64,000 bases of DNA from Phytopseudomonas argentinensis (GCF_900113905.1 NZ_FORC01000007.1:56331-120330), one strand, 5' to 3'; numbered from the stretch's first letter, positions 24,496 to 32,852 are shown. Program-made: numbers and translations. The notes: generated by a model from the sequence alone, not told the origin.

Positions 24496-25377
24496 ATGAG
24501 CGAGAAACTGGATCTGGGCAGCTGGGTGAACGACGCGGTTCAGCACATGCTGGACAACTACAGCGGCGTCTTCGACAGCATGGGCAGCGTGGTCAGCGGC
24601 TTCTCCGAAGCGATCGAAAGCGTGCTGATGCTGCCGCCGGCGTGGCTGCTGATCGCCATCTTCGTGGCCCTCGGCCTGTGGCGCATCGGCTTTCGCTTCG
24701 CGCTGTTCACCACGGTGGCCTTCGTACTGATCGTGATGACCGGCTTCTGGGAGCAGACGGTGGTGACCCTCGGGCTGACCTTCTCGGCCACCCTGATCAG
24801 CCTGCTGATCGGCATCCCGCTGGGTATCTGGGCCGCCAAGAGCGAGCGCGTGTCGACCATCATCCGGCCGATCCTCGACTTCATGCAGACCATGCCGGCG
24901 TTCGTCTACCTGATTCCGGCGGCCATGCTGTTCGGACTGGGCCGGGTGCCCGGCATCATCGCCACGGTGATCTTCGCCATGCCGCCGGCCGTGCGCCTGA
25001 CCAGCCTGGGCATTCGCCAGGTCAACAAGGAAATCGTCGAGGCCGGCCAGTCGTTCGGCTGCAACAGCCGCCAGTTGCTGTTCAAGGTGCAGCTGCCCAA
25101 CGCCATGCCGTCGATCATGGCAGGCGTCAACCAGACCATCATGATGGCCCTGTCGATGGTGATCATCGCCTCGATGGTCGGTGCCGGCGGCCTGGGTAAC
25201 GACGTGCTGGCCAGTATCCAGCGTCTGGACATCGGCCTCGGCTTCGAAAGTGGCATGGCCGTGGTGCTGCTGGCGATCATCCTCGACCGCATCACCGAGA
25301 GTTTCGGTACTCCGCAGACCGCCGCGAACCGGGTGGGTTGGCTGAGCTGGCTGAGCGCGCGACTGCAGCGCCAGTAA
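24496..25377 (+). CDS. cbcW: Choline/betaine/carnitine ABC transporter permease CbcW
   Basis: A 293-aa inner-membrane permease of the ProW type with about six transmembrane helices. The conserved permease-ATPase coupling region is EAGQSFGCNSRQLLFKVQLP, followed by NAMPSIMAGVNQTIMMALSM and GAGGLGN. It starts one base after the cbcV stop and forms the channel with CbcV. Confidence 0.92.
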   Translation: MSEKLDLGSWVNDAVQHMLDNYSGVFDSMGSVVSGFSEAIESVLMLPPAWLLIAIFVALGLWRIGFRFALFTTVAFVLIVMTGFWEQTVVTLGLTFSATLISLLIGIPLGIWAAKSERVSTIIRPILDFMQTMPAFVYLIPAAMLFGLGRVPGIIATVIFAMPPAVRLTSLGIRQVNKEIVEAGQSFGCNSRQLLFKVQLPNAMPSIMAGVNQTIMMALSMVIIASMVGAGGLGNDVLASIQRLDIGLGFESGMAVVLLAIILDRITESFGTPQTAANRVGWLSWLSARLQRQ

Positions 25378-25420
25378 AAGGCCATACTCAGCGTCCTTTC
25401 AATCACACAAGGATTCGCGG

Positions 25421-26365
25421 ATGAACATATTCCACAAAGCAGCGGGTGTCGGCCTGCTGTCCTGCGCCCTGGCCCAGGGCGCCTGGGCCCAGGAGCCGGC
25501 GAGCTGCAAGCAGGTACGTTTCGCGGAAATCGGTTGGGCCGATATCGCCGCCACCACCGGGGTGGCCATGACCCTGACCGAAGGCCTGGGCTACACGCCG
25601 CGCAAGACCATGGCCTCGGTGCCGATCGCCTTCACCGGCGTGAAGAACAAGCAGATCGACGTGTTCCTCGGCTACTGGGCGCCGTCGATGGACTCGGTGA
25701 TCGAACCGTTCACCAAGGACAACAGCGTCAAGGTGCTGCCCAAGGCCAACCTGGAAGGCGCCAAGTACACCCTGGCGGTGCCGACCTACGCCGCCGAAGC
25801 GGGCCTGAAAAGCTTCCAGGACATCGCCAAGTTCAAGGACCAGTTGGGCGGCAAGATCTACGGCATCGAGCCGGGCAACGACGGCAACCTGCTGATCGAT
25901 GGCATGATCAAGGGCAACAAGTTCGACCTGGGCGACTTCAAGATGGTCGAGTCCAGCGAAGCCGGCATGCTCGTTCAGGTGCAACGCGCAATCCGCAAGA
26001 AGGAGCCGGTGGTGTTCCTCGGCTGGGCGCCGCACCCGATGAATACCCAGTACGACATGACCTACCTGTCCGGCGGCGATGAGGTGTTCGGCCCGGATTA
26101 TGGCGCTGCCAAGGTCTACACCGTGGTGCCGACCGACTACGAAGCGCGTTGCGCCAACGTCGGCAAGCTGCTGAACAACCTGCAGTTCAACGTCGAGATG
26201 GAAAGCCAGCTGATGGAGAAGGTGCTCGACAAGCAGGATCCGGCCGATGTCGCCAAGGCGTGGATCAAGGCTAACCCGCAGGTTCTCGACGCCTGGCTGC
26301 AGGGCGTTACCACCTTCGACGGCCAGGACGGTGCGGCCGCCGTGAAAAAATTCGTCGGGCTCTGA
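25421..26365 (+). CDS. cbcX: Choline-binding periplasmic protein CbcX
   Basis: A 314-aa substrate-binding protein with signal peptide (GVGLLSCALAQGAWA). OpuAC/ChoX-type features are FAEIGWADIAATTGVAMTLT, DVFLGYWAPSMDSVIEPF, GIEPGNDGNLLIDGM and VVFLGWAPHPMN. The Trp and Tyr residues in these blocks are those expected to form the aromatic cage for quaternary ammonium. It is 43 bp downstream of cbcW. Choline is the likely ligand from synteny with PA5378. Confidence 0.9.
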   Translation: MNIFHKAAGVGLLSCALAQGAWAQEPASCKQVRFAEIGWADIAATTGVAMTLTEGLGYTPRKTMASVPIAFTGVKNKQIDVFLGYWAPSMDSVIEPFTKDNSVKVLPKANLEGAKYTLAVPTYAAEAGLKSFQDIAKFKDQLGGKIYGIEPGNDGNLLIDGMIKGNKFDLGDFKMVESSEAGMLVQVQRAIRKKEPVVFLGWAPHPMNTQYDMTYLSGGDEVFGPDYGAAKVYTVVPTDYEARCANVGKLLNNLQFNVEMESQLMEKVLDKQDPADVAKAWIKANPQVLDAWLQGVTTFDGQDGAAAVKKFVGL

Positions 26366-26380
26366 GCCCGCACTCACCGC

Positions 26381-26438
26381 GACCCGCCTGCGCCTGGGCG
26401 GGTCAGGTACAACAGGCGATGCTGCAAGCATCGCCTGT
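26381..26438. terminator. Two consecutive hairpins after cbcX
   Basis: GACCCGCC/GGCGGGTC (26381-26404) is followed by an 11-bp perfect stem ACAGGCGATGC/GCATCGCCTGT with loop TGCAA (26412-26438). Neither has a T-run, so they may limit readthrough or protect the cbcVWX mRNA end rather than act as a full intrinsic terminator. Confidence 0.5.
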
Positions 26439-26573
26439 CAGCCGGGGGCTCGAACCCCCAGCGCCGGTGCCAACAGGGCGATGCCCTGCTCTGCACAGCT
26501 GGTGCCGCAAGGCCCGCGATCAGAACGAGCCAGTAAACCACCTGAACTGCCACTCACTGACGGAGCAAGACCT

Positions 26574-27434
26574 ATGCACAATTTCAAACGCCTCTGCCTG
26601 CAGAGCCTCGGTGCCGCTGCCCTGGCCCTGGGCATGTCCGGTGCCATGGCGGCCGACAAGCCGGCCCTCAAGATCGGTTACGTGAATGGCTGGGACGACA
26701 GCGTCGCGGTCACCCATGTCGCCGGTGAAATCCTCAAGACCAAGCTCGGTTACGACGTGACCCTGCAGCCGGTAGAACCGGCGATCATGTGGCAGGGCAT
26801 CGCACGCGGCGACCTCGACGCCACCCTGTCCGCCTGGCTGCCAGCCACCCACGGCGAATACTTCGAGAAGCTCAAGGACAAGGTCACCGTCCTGGGCACC
26901 AACTACGACGGCGCCAAGATCGGCCTGATCGTGCCTGAATACGTGGAAGCCAAGACCATCGCCGACCTGGAAAAATACGCCAAGGACTTCGATGGCAAGA
27001 TCACCGGGATCGACGCCGGTGCCGGCGTGATGCGCCGCACCGAAGAGGCGATCAAGGAATACGACCTCAAGAGCATCAAGCTGATGCCAAGCTCGGGCCC
27101 GGCCATGACCACCGCCCTGACCCGCGCAGAACGATCCCAGAAACCGATCGTGGTGACGGGCTGGATCCCGCACTGGATGTTCGCGCAATGGAAGCTGCGC
27201 TTCCTGGAAGACCCGAAGAACGTCTTTGGTGAAGCCGAGCATGTCGACACCGTGGCCAATCCGGGCCTCGAGGCCAAGGCGCCGGAGGCAGTTGCCTTCC
27301 TCAAGAAGATCTCCTGGAGCGCCGAAGAAGTGGGCGCGGTGATGCTGTCCATCCGCGACGGCGTGAAGCCGGACGAAGCGGCCAAGCAGTGGATCGCCAA
27401 GAACCCGGATCGCGTGGCCGAGTGGCTGAAGTAA
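26574..27434 (+). CDS. Glycine-betaine-type binding protein (BetX/OpuAC-like), second SBP of the Cbc system
   Basis: A 286-aa periplasmic protein with signal peptide (LGAAALALGMSGAMA) and a GGAG ribosome-binding site. OpuAC blocks are KIGYVNGWDDSVAVTHVAGE, PAIMWQGIARGDLDATLSAW, GIDAGAGVMRRTEEAI and VVTGWIPHWMF. It lies 208 bp after cbcX with hairpins between, so it may be separately expressed. In P. aeruginosa several orphan binding proteins (CaiX, BetX, CbcX) share CbcWV; this one most resembles the betaine type, which is inference. Confidence 0.82.
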   Translation: MHNFKRLCLQSLGAAALALGMSGAMAADKPALKIGYVNGWDDSVAVTHVAGEILKTKLGYDVTLQPVEPAIMWQGIARGDLDATLSAWLPATHGEYFEKLKDKVTVLGTNYDGAKIGLIVPEYVEAKTIADLEKYAKDFDGKITGIDAGAGVMRRTEEAIKEYDLKSIKLMPSSGPAMTTALTRAERSQKPIVVTGWIPHWMFAQWKLRFLEDPKNVFGEAEHVDTVANPGLEAKAPEAVAFLKKISWSAEEVGAVMLSIRDGVKPDEAAKQWIAKNPDRVAEWLK

Positions 27435-27461
27435 GCTGACCACGCGCTAACGCAGCACCCC

Positions 27462-27497
27462 GAAAATGCCAGTCAGGCGCCCTGACTGGCATTTTTC
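27462..27497 (+). terminator. Intrinsic terminator after the betaine-type SBP
   Basis: A 15-16 bp stem GAAAATGCCAGTCAGG/CCTGACTGGCATTTTTC with a 3-base loop CGC and a T-run. It starts 28 bp after the stop codon. Confidence 0.9.
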
Positions 27498-27581
27498 ATG
27501 GGCGCGGGAAAAGCCATTGCCGGGCACGCCAGCTCGCAAGCGGACATCCGCGAGTACCTGATCTGAGGGTTTCACTTCCCT

Positions 27582-27609
27582 ACCGTCATATATTTTTGTA
27601 TATAGCGGT
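27582..27609. promoter_or_regulatory. ModE-type molybdate operator upstream of modA
   Basis: ACCGTCATATA-TTTTTG-TATATAGCGGT is an imperfect palindrome with a 6-bp spacer. It closely fits the published ModE pattern (CGCTATATA-N6/7-TATATAACG). It sits 45 bp before the modA start codon, where ModE-Mo would repress. No modE gene is in the window. Confidence 0.78.
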
Positions 27610-27653
27610 ATCGCCAGTGGCCGCCGTTCGTGGCCCTTCGCTCAGGAGCCCCC

Positions 27654-28412
27654 ATGCACCACCGCCTCGCTCGTCCGCTTCTCACCCTTTGCGCCAGCTT
27701 CGCCATGGCGGGCAGCGCCTTCGCAGATCAGATTCAGGTCGCAGTGGCGGCCAACTTCACCGCGCCGATGCAGGCCATCGCCAGCGCCTTCGAGCAGGAC
27801 ACCGGGCACAGCGTGCAGGCGTCCTACGGCGCCACCGGGCAGTTCTACGCGCAGATCAGCCATGGTGCCCCCTTCGAGGTGTTCCTTTCCGCTGACGACA
27901 GCACGCCCGCCAAGCTCGAGCAGGAAGGCCAGAGCGTAAAGGGCTCGCGCTTCACATACGCCATCGGCACCCTGGTGCTGTGGTCGCCGAAACAAGGCTT
28001 CGTCGATGACCAGGGTGCGGTGCTGCACAACGGTGAGTTCAAGCACCTGTCCATTGCCAACCCGAAAGCCGCACCCTATGGCCTGGCCGCCACCCAGACA
28101 CTCGACAAGCTGGGTCTGAGCGACAGGCTCAAGGGCAAGATCGTCGAGGGCCAGAACATCACCCAGGCGCTGCAGTTCGTTTCTACCGGCAACGCCGAGC
28201 TGGGCTTCGTGGCCCTGTCCCAGGTCTACAAGGATGGGCAGATCAGCAGCGGTTCGGCCTGGGTGGTGCCCGAGACGATGTACCAGCCGATCCGCCAGGA
28301 TGCGCTGATTCTCAAGAAGGGCGAAGCCAATCCCGCGGCCAAGGCGCTGGTCGAGTACCTGAAAGGGCCCAAGGCCGCGGAAATCATCAAGGCCTACGGC
28401 TACAAGCTTTGA
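27654..28412 (+). CDS. modA: Molybdate-binding periplasmic protein ModA
   Basis: A 252-aa substrate-binding protein with signal peptide (LLTLCASFAMAGSAFA). ModA family blocks are QVAVAANFTAPMQAIASAFE, GATGQFYAQISHGAPFEVFL and SADDSTPAKLEQEG, with the oxyanion-binding Ser/Thr residues in these loops. The start at 27654 was chosen for AGGAG five bases upstream; an upstream in-frame start lacks this. A REP palindrome lies between it and modB. Confidence 0.93.
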   Translation: MHHRLARPLLTLCASFAMAGSAFADQIQVAVAANFTAPMQAIASAFEQDTGHSVQASYGATGQFYAQISHGAPFEVFLSADDSTPAKLEQEGQSVKGSRFTYAIGTLVLWSPKQGFVDDQGAVLHNGEFKHLSIANPKAAPYGLAATQTLDKLGLSDRLKGKIVEGQNITQALQFVSTGNAELGFVALSQVYKDGQISSGSAWVVPETMYQPIRQDALILKKGEANPAAKALVEYLKGPKAAEIIKAYGYKL

Positions 28413-28505
28413 ATGGCCTGTTAACGAACTTGCGCGCGGATGAGGCTAGGGGGTAGGCGGCAGCTAGCCGTTACAAGGCAAAAGCAGACTGTGGGTGGAG
28501 CTTTT

Positions 28506-28574
28506 GTGGGAGAGGCTTTAGCCTCGATTGTGCCCGGCTAGGCGTAAAGAGCTCGGGGCTAAAGCCCCTCCCAC
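28506..28574. repeat. REP-type inverted pair (GTGGGAGAGGCTTTAGCC class) between modA and modB
   Basis: TGTGGGAGAGGCTTTAGCCT and GGGGCTAAAGCCCCTCCCAC face each other across about 30 bp. The same class recurs at 38668 and 61467. The rest of the 285-bp modA-modB gap holds no gene; near 28470 a fragment ACAAGGCAAAAGCAG resembles the outer arm of the palindrome family at 55963. Confidence 0.8.
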
Positions 28575-28697
28575 GTGATCGCGAACGGCCGCTTTCGCCC
28601 CTTTGCAGCTATCGATTTGAAATGCCGGCACTCAAGTCGGAAGATCAGGAGCCGGCTGCGACGCTTCTCCCCTCCACCACAGCTGAAAGGCCACTGA

Positions 28698-29381
28698 ATG
28701 CCCCTGGGCTCCAATGACTTCGCCGCCATTCTCCTTACCCTGGAGCTGGCCACCTTGACCACCGTGCTGTTGCTGCTGCTCGGCACGCCCATCGCCCTGT
28801 GGCTGGCGCGCACCGACTCCTGGCTGAAGCGGCCGATTGGCGCCATCGTCGCCCTGCCGCTGGTGCTGCCGCCGACGGTGATCGGCTTCTACCTGCTGAT
28901 CAGCATGGGGCCCAATGGCTTCTTCGGCCAACTGACCCAGGCCCTCGGCCTGGGTACCCTGACCTTCACCTTCACAGGCCTGTTGATAGGCTCGGTGTTC
29001 TATTCCCTGCCGTTCGTGGTGCAGCCGCTGCAGAACACCTTCGAAGCCATGGGCCGTGAGCCACTGGAAGCCGCCGCCACCTTGCGCGCCGGGCCCTGGG
29101 ATACCTTCTTCAGCGTAGTGTTGCCGCTGGCCAGACCAGGCTTTCTCACTGCGGCGATCCTCGGTTTCGCCCATACCGTCGGCGAGTTCGGCGTGGTGCT
29201 GATGATCGGCGGCAATATCCCGGGCAAGACCCAGGTGGCCTCGGTGCAGATCTACAACCACGTGGAAACCATGGAGTACACCCAGGCCCACTGGCTGGCC
29301 GGCGGCATGGTGGCGTTCTCCTTCCTGGTGCTGCTGGCGCTCTACTCCAGCAACCGGCGCGGCCAGAAGGCGTGGATATGA
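28698..29381 (+). CDS. modB: Molybdate ABC transporter permease ModB
   Basis: A 227-aa inner-membrane permease with five to six transmembrane helices. The EAA coupling loop is EAAATLRAGPWDTFFSVVLP, and GFAHTVGEFGVVLMIGGNIP is the family's signature. Length is normal. It overlaps modC by 4 bp. Confidence 0.94.
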   Translation: MPLGSNDFAAILLTLELATLTTVLLLLLGTPIALWLARTDSWLKRPIGAIVALPLVLPPTVIGFYLLISMGPNGFFGQLTQALGLGTLTFTFTGLLIGSVFYSLPFVVQPLQNTFEAMGREPLEAAATLRAGPWDTFFSVVLPLARPGFLTAAILGFAHTVGEFGVVLMIGGNIPGKTQVASVQIYNHVETMEYTQAHWLAGGMVAFSFLVLLALYSSNRRGQKAWI

Positions 29382-30472
29382 GCGAACAGCAGATCCACGC
29401 CCGCTTCACCCTCACGCATCCCGGCTTCACCTTGGACGTCGACCTGCAGGTGCCCGGCCGCGGGGTCAGCGCACTGTTTGGCCACTCCGGCTCCGGCAAG
29501 ACCACGGTGCTGCGTTGCGTCGCTGGCCTGGAGCGAGCCGCCAGCGGCTATCTGCAGGTCAACGGCGACACCTGGCAGGACAGCGCCAATGGCATTTGGC
29601 TGCCGGCCCACCAGCGACCGGTCGGTTACGTGTTCCAGGATGCCAACCTGTTTCCCCACCTTTCGGTGCGGCGCAACCTCGAGTTCGGCTTCAAGCGCAT
29701 CGCCAGGGCCGAGCGTCGCGTACCCTTCGAGCAAGCGGTCGAGCTGCTCGGCATCGAGCATCTGCTCGAGCGCCTGCCGGACCGGCTGTCCGGCGGTGAG
29801 CGCCAGCGCGTCGGCATGGCCCGCGCCCTGCTCACCAGCCCACGCCTGTTGCTGATGGACGAGCCCCTGGCGGCGCTGGACCTCAAGCGCAAGGGCGAAG
29901 TACTGCCGTATCTGGAACGCCTGCATGACGAACTCGACATTCCGATTCTCTACGTCAGCCATGCGCCGGACGAGGTGGCGCGCCTGGCCGATCACCTGGT
30001 GGTGCTCGACGAAGGCCGGGTGACAGCCAGCGGGCCGCTCAAGGAAACCCTGATTCGCAGCGACCTGCCGCTGCTTTTCGAGGACGACGCCGAAGCGGTG
30101 ATCGACGGCGATGTCGCAGCTCATGACCCGCACTACGACCTGCTGAGCATCGGCCTGGCCGGCAGCACGGCCAGCCTGCGATTGGCACACGCGCCAATGC
30201 CGGCGGGGCGTTCGGTGCGCATCAAGATCAAGGCTCGGGACGTCAGCCTGAGCCTCGAACAGGCCCGCGACAGCAGTGTGCTCAACCTGCTGCCGGTGAC
30301 GGTCGAGCGCTGGTTCGAGCTGCCCAATCCAGCGCACCGCCTGGTGGAACTGCAACTGGGCGATCAGCGCATCATCGCGCGCATCACCCGCTACTCCTTC
30401 GACCAGCTCGGCATTCAGGTCGGGCAGCCGTTGTGGGCGCAGGTCAAGTCGGTGTCGCTGCTGGCGTCGTGA
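29378..30472 (+). CDS. modC: Molybdate ABC transporter ATPase ModC
   Basis: A 364-aa ATPase. Walker A GHSGSGKTT near residue 35, signature LSGGERQRVGMARALLTSPR near 135, Walker B LLLMDEPLAALD, and an H-loop in ILYVSHAPDEVARLADHLVV. A C-terminal TOBE/Mop domain (from about 285, RIKIKARDVSLSLEQARDSS) binds molybdate and gives trans-inhibition in relatives. The ATG at 29378 overlaps the modB stop; a GTG two codons upstream is less likely. Confidence 0.95.
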   Translation: MSEQQIHARFTLTHPGFTLDVDLQVPGRGVSALFGHSGSGKTTVLRCVAGLERAASGYLQVNGDTWQDSANGIWLPAHQRPVGYVFQDANLFPHLSVRRNLEFGFKRIARAERRVPFEQAVELLGIEHLLERLPDRLSGGERQRVGMARALLTSPRLLLMDEPLAALDLKRKGEVLPYLERLHDELDIPILYVSHAPDEVARLADHLVVLDEGRVTASGPLKETLIRSDLPLLFEDDAEAVIDGDVAAHDPHYDLLSIGLAGSTASLRLAHAPMPAGRSVRIKIKARDVSLSLEQARDSSVLNLLPVTVERWFELPNPAHRLVELQLGDQRIIARITRYSFDQLGIQVGQPLWAQVKSVSLLAS

Positions 30473-30488
30473 AGCGCGTTGCACCGAT

Positions 30489-30689
30489 GGTGGGTTACGG
30501 CGCGGCAAAACCAGAGCCATGCCCGCCAACGCCTCAAGCGCCTCCACCCACCCTACGCTCTAGCGTCCTAGCCACAATCCATGTCCGGCGCCCATGGCAT
30601 AACACACACCCCGCTCCGTAGGGTGGGTGAAGCGGCGCCAAACCAAGAATTGACGATAACCACGATCCCAGCGCGCCGCGTAACCCACC
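30489..30689. repeat. Nested intergenic palindrome between modC and the AAA+ regulator
   Basis: Outer arms GGTGGGTTACG (30489-30499) and CGTAACCCACC (30679-30689) are exact inverted copies. Inner arms CACCCACCCTACG (30545-30557) and CGTAGGGTGGGTG (30617-30629) are also exact. The element fills the convergent gap and resembles dispersed Pseudomonas CGTAGGGTGGG repeats. Confidence 0.75.
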
Positions 30690-30694
30690 GGGCA

Positions 30695-31633
30695 TCACCC
30701 TGCAAGCCGCTGCTCGGCCCGTCGCAGCAACTCGCACAACGCTGCCAGTTGATCCAAGTCGCCAACCTCGAGCAGTTGCGTAACTGCCTGCTCGATACGT
30801 TTCAACCGCGGCGCGGCCGGCAGGTTGAGGTGGTGTGCCTCGATCTCGTCGCCGTCGCAGACCAGCAGTGCAAAGTGCACCACATTCTCCAGCTCGCGGG
30901 TATTGCCGGGCCAGTCATGCCGTTCGAGCAGCGACTGGGCCGCCAGGCTGATGCCCGGCAGCGGCAAGCGCAGGCGCTGGGCGTAGATACCGAGAAAGTA
31001 TTCGGCCAATGGCAGCACATCACCGATCCGCTCGCGTAAGGGTGGCAACTGCAGGCGGCCATCGCTCAGGTACTGAGCCAGACGCTCGTCGAATTTGCCG
31101 GCCTTCACTACCTGCCAGAGATCCACGCTGGAGGCCGCCACCAGGCGCACATCCACGGGAATCGGCTGGGTAGCGCCAACGCGCCAGGCTTCCCCGGTCT
31201 CCAGCACGCTGAGCAGTTGCGCCTGTAGGGCCAGCGGCAGGTCGGCGATCTCGTCGAGGTACAAGGTGCCGCCATTGGCCGAGCCGAGCCAACCAGCGCG
31301 GCTGCTCGGTGCGCCCTGGTGTGCGCCAGCGGCGTAACCGAACAGCTCGGCTTCGCCGTGATTAGGGCTCAGGCCGCTGCAATTGAGCGCTACGAACAGA
31401 CCTGGGCGTTCACTGGAGCGGTGAATATGCCGGGCCAGTAACTCCTTGCCGGTACCGGTTTCGCCCTGGATCAGAATCGGCACTGGCAGGCTGGCGAGGC
31501 GCTCGACCTCCTGGCGCAGCTGCCGGGTACGCGGGTCGATGAACACCAGTGCCTTGGCACGAATGCTCAGCGGGCTTTTGTCCGCCTCAGGAAAGATCAG
31601 CAGTGACGGATCTCCCACCGGTGGCAAGCTCAT
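30695..31633 (-). CDS. HTH-less AAA+ regulator of the sigma-54 activator family, with altered GAFTGA loop
   Basis: A 312-aa protein, mainly a single AAA+ domain: Walker A GETGTGKE near residue 58, Walker B GGTLYLDEIADL near 120, arginine-finger segment LPPLRERIGDVLPLA, and the WPGNTRELENVV sensor II motif. The sigma-54-contact loop reads GAHQGA instead of GAFTGA. The C-terminal 40 residues are helical but no Fis-type HTH is apparent, and there is no N-terminal sensor domain. It lies 56 bp after the hydrolase gene, next to sulfate-transport genes, so a role in sulfur-starvation control is likely. GGGAGAG precedes the ATG. Confidence 0.85.
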   Translation of the reverse strand: MSLPPVGDPSLLIFPEADKSPLSIRAKALVFIDPRTRQLRQEVERLASLPVPILIQGETGTGKELLARHIHRSSERPGLFVALNCSGLSPNHGEAELFGYAAGAHQGAPSSRAGWLGSANGGTLYLDEIADLPLALQAQLLSVLETGEAWRVGATQPIPVDVRLVAASSVDLWQVVKAGKFDERLAQYLSDGRLQLPPLRERIGDVLPLAEYFLGIYAQRLRLPLPGISLAAQSLLERHDWPGNTRELENVVHFALLVCDGDEIEAHHLNLPAAPRLKRIEQAVTQLLEVGDLDQLAALCELLRRAEQRLAG

Positions 31634-31689
31634 AGATTCACTCTCCCATGGCACTCGGGCGGCGCGCGCCGGATCAAACGGCAGCGGCT

Positions 31690-32274
31690 TCAGGCGCGCA
31701 GGCGCAGCTGTTGCTCGATGCGGCTCTGCAGGCGAAACAGGTAGGCAAAGCCCTGGTCCCAGCGCTGGTGCCCGGATTTCACGTTGATATGTCCGGCACC
31801 GCTGAGAATGGCGACCTCGCTGCCCCAGTCGCGGGCCAGCTCGATGGCACGTGCCGCGCTGGCAGCCGAGTCGTTGTCGGAGCCCACCAGCTGGCTGGGA
31901 AATGACAGAAGCTGGCGGGGCATGGGCGCGAAATTGCGCAACGCCTCTGGGCAGTTGGGGCGCTGTACATCGGCAGGCGCGACCAGCAACGCACCGCGTA
32001 CCCGGCTTAGCGCGGCAGGTGAGGCCTGGGCCGACCAATGAGCGACGGTGACGCAGCCCAGGCTATGGGCAATCAGGATGGCCGGACGCGGGTCGGCAGC
32101 GATCTGCTGCTCCAGCGCTGCAACCCACTCCTCACGGCGCGGCGCCAGCCAGTCGCGCTGCTCGACCCGCGTGCTGTTGGGCAGGCTGCGTTGCCAATGG
32201 CTCTGCCAATGGTCATCGCCCGAGCCCTGCCAACCCGGCACGATCAGGTAGCGAACCGTTTCACTGCGCATCAT
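31690..32274 (-). CDS. RBBP9/YdeN-family alpha/beta hydrolase
   Basis: A 194-aa serine hydrolase: YLIVPGWQGSGDDHWQSHWQ near the start, nucleophile elbow in LIAHSLGCVTVAHW (GxSxG-like, Ser about 72), a catalytic Asp in VVGSDND-like SQLVGSDNDSAAS, and His in LSGAGHINVKSG. Two adjacent ATGs (32274, 32271) follow GGAGGG. It is transcribed away from oscA and probably forms an operon with the AAA+ regulator. The substrate is unknown; an ester-type sulfur-scavenging role is speculation. Confidence 0.85.
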   Translation of the reverse strand: MMRSETVRYLIVPGWQGSGDDHWQSHWQRSLPNSTRVEQRDWLAPRREEWVAALEQQIAADPRPAILIAHSLGCVTVAHWSAQASPAALSRVRGALLVAPADVQRPNCPEALRNFAPMPRQLLSFPSQLVGSDNDSAASAARAIELARDWGSEVAILSGAGHINVKSGHQRWDQGFAYLFRLQSRIEQQLRLRA

Positions 32275-32331
32275 GACGCCCTCCATATCTGCATGAGCTG
32301 CAGTGTAGGAGCGCTTCATATGATCCAAAAA

Positions 32332-32442
32332 GAATAAGAAATTATTTACTTATTCCTGGAGTGAGTTTTCGAATGACATTAAGCGTAGCCACCTCATATA
32401 TCTAAAATGCATATAAATGTTCTTAAACAGTATTTTTAAGAA
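32332..32442. promoter_or_regulatory. AT-rich control region of the sulfate-starvation genes
   Basis: Two inverted repeats lie between the divergent hydrolase and oscA genes: GAATAAG/CTTATTC with a 10-bp spacer (32332-32355) and TTCTTAAA/TTTAAGAA with a 7-bp spacer (32420-32442). The region is far richer in A+T than the surroundings. CysB is the expected sulfur regulator and prefers such AT-rich sites, but the operator assignment is inference. Confidence 0.55.
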
Positions 32443-32524
32443 TATTTCAGGCTGCTTAGTATCCGCTCCACGCCCCGCCACCGACAGCCGTCGCACCACG
32501 ATTCGAGGGCAAGGAGCCACAACC

Positions 32525-32707
32525 ATGACCGCCACGCTTCGCAATCTGGAAGGCCAGGATGACGCCACCATCCTGCGCGAAATCCAAAGTGCCTTGAACG
32601 GCCTGAAGTTCGGCTCGGTGGAAATCACCGTGCATAACGGCCAGGTAGTACAGATCGAGCGCAAGGAAAAATTCCGCCTCCAGCAGCCCGGTAGCAAGAA
32701 CGCCTGA
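32525..32707 (+). CDS. oscA: OscA-like sulfur-starvation small protein (YezD/DUF2292)
   Basis: A 60-aa protein with the compact YezD fold signature: REIQSALNGLKFGSVEITVH then NGQVVQIERKEKFRL. OscA in other pseudomonads is induced by sulfur limitation, is needed for normal sulfate use under chromate stress, and lies directly upstream of sbp, as here. It starts after an AAGGAG ribosome-binding site. The molecular function is not established. Confidence 0.88.
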   Translation: MTATLRNLEGQDDATILREIQSALNGLKFGSVEITVHNGQVVQIERKEKFRLQQPGSKNA

Positions 32708-32852
32708 GCGCCTTTCGCCAACCCGACCACGGGCAGCCAGCCATGAATCGCTACCAGTACTGCCGATGTAACCCGCGAATGCCGGCCTAGAGAGCAGACA
32801 TCGCCCCGCCAGACACGCCCAGCACCGACTTTCAGTATTCAGGAGCTTCACC

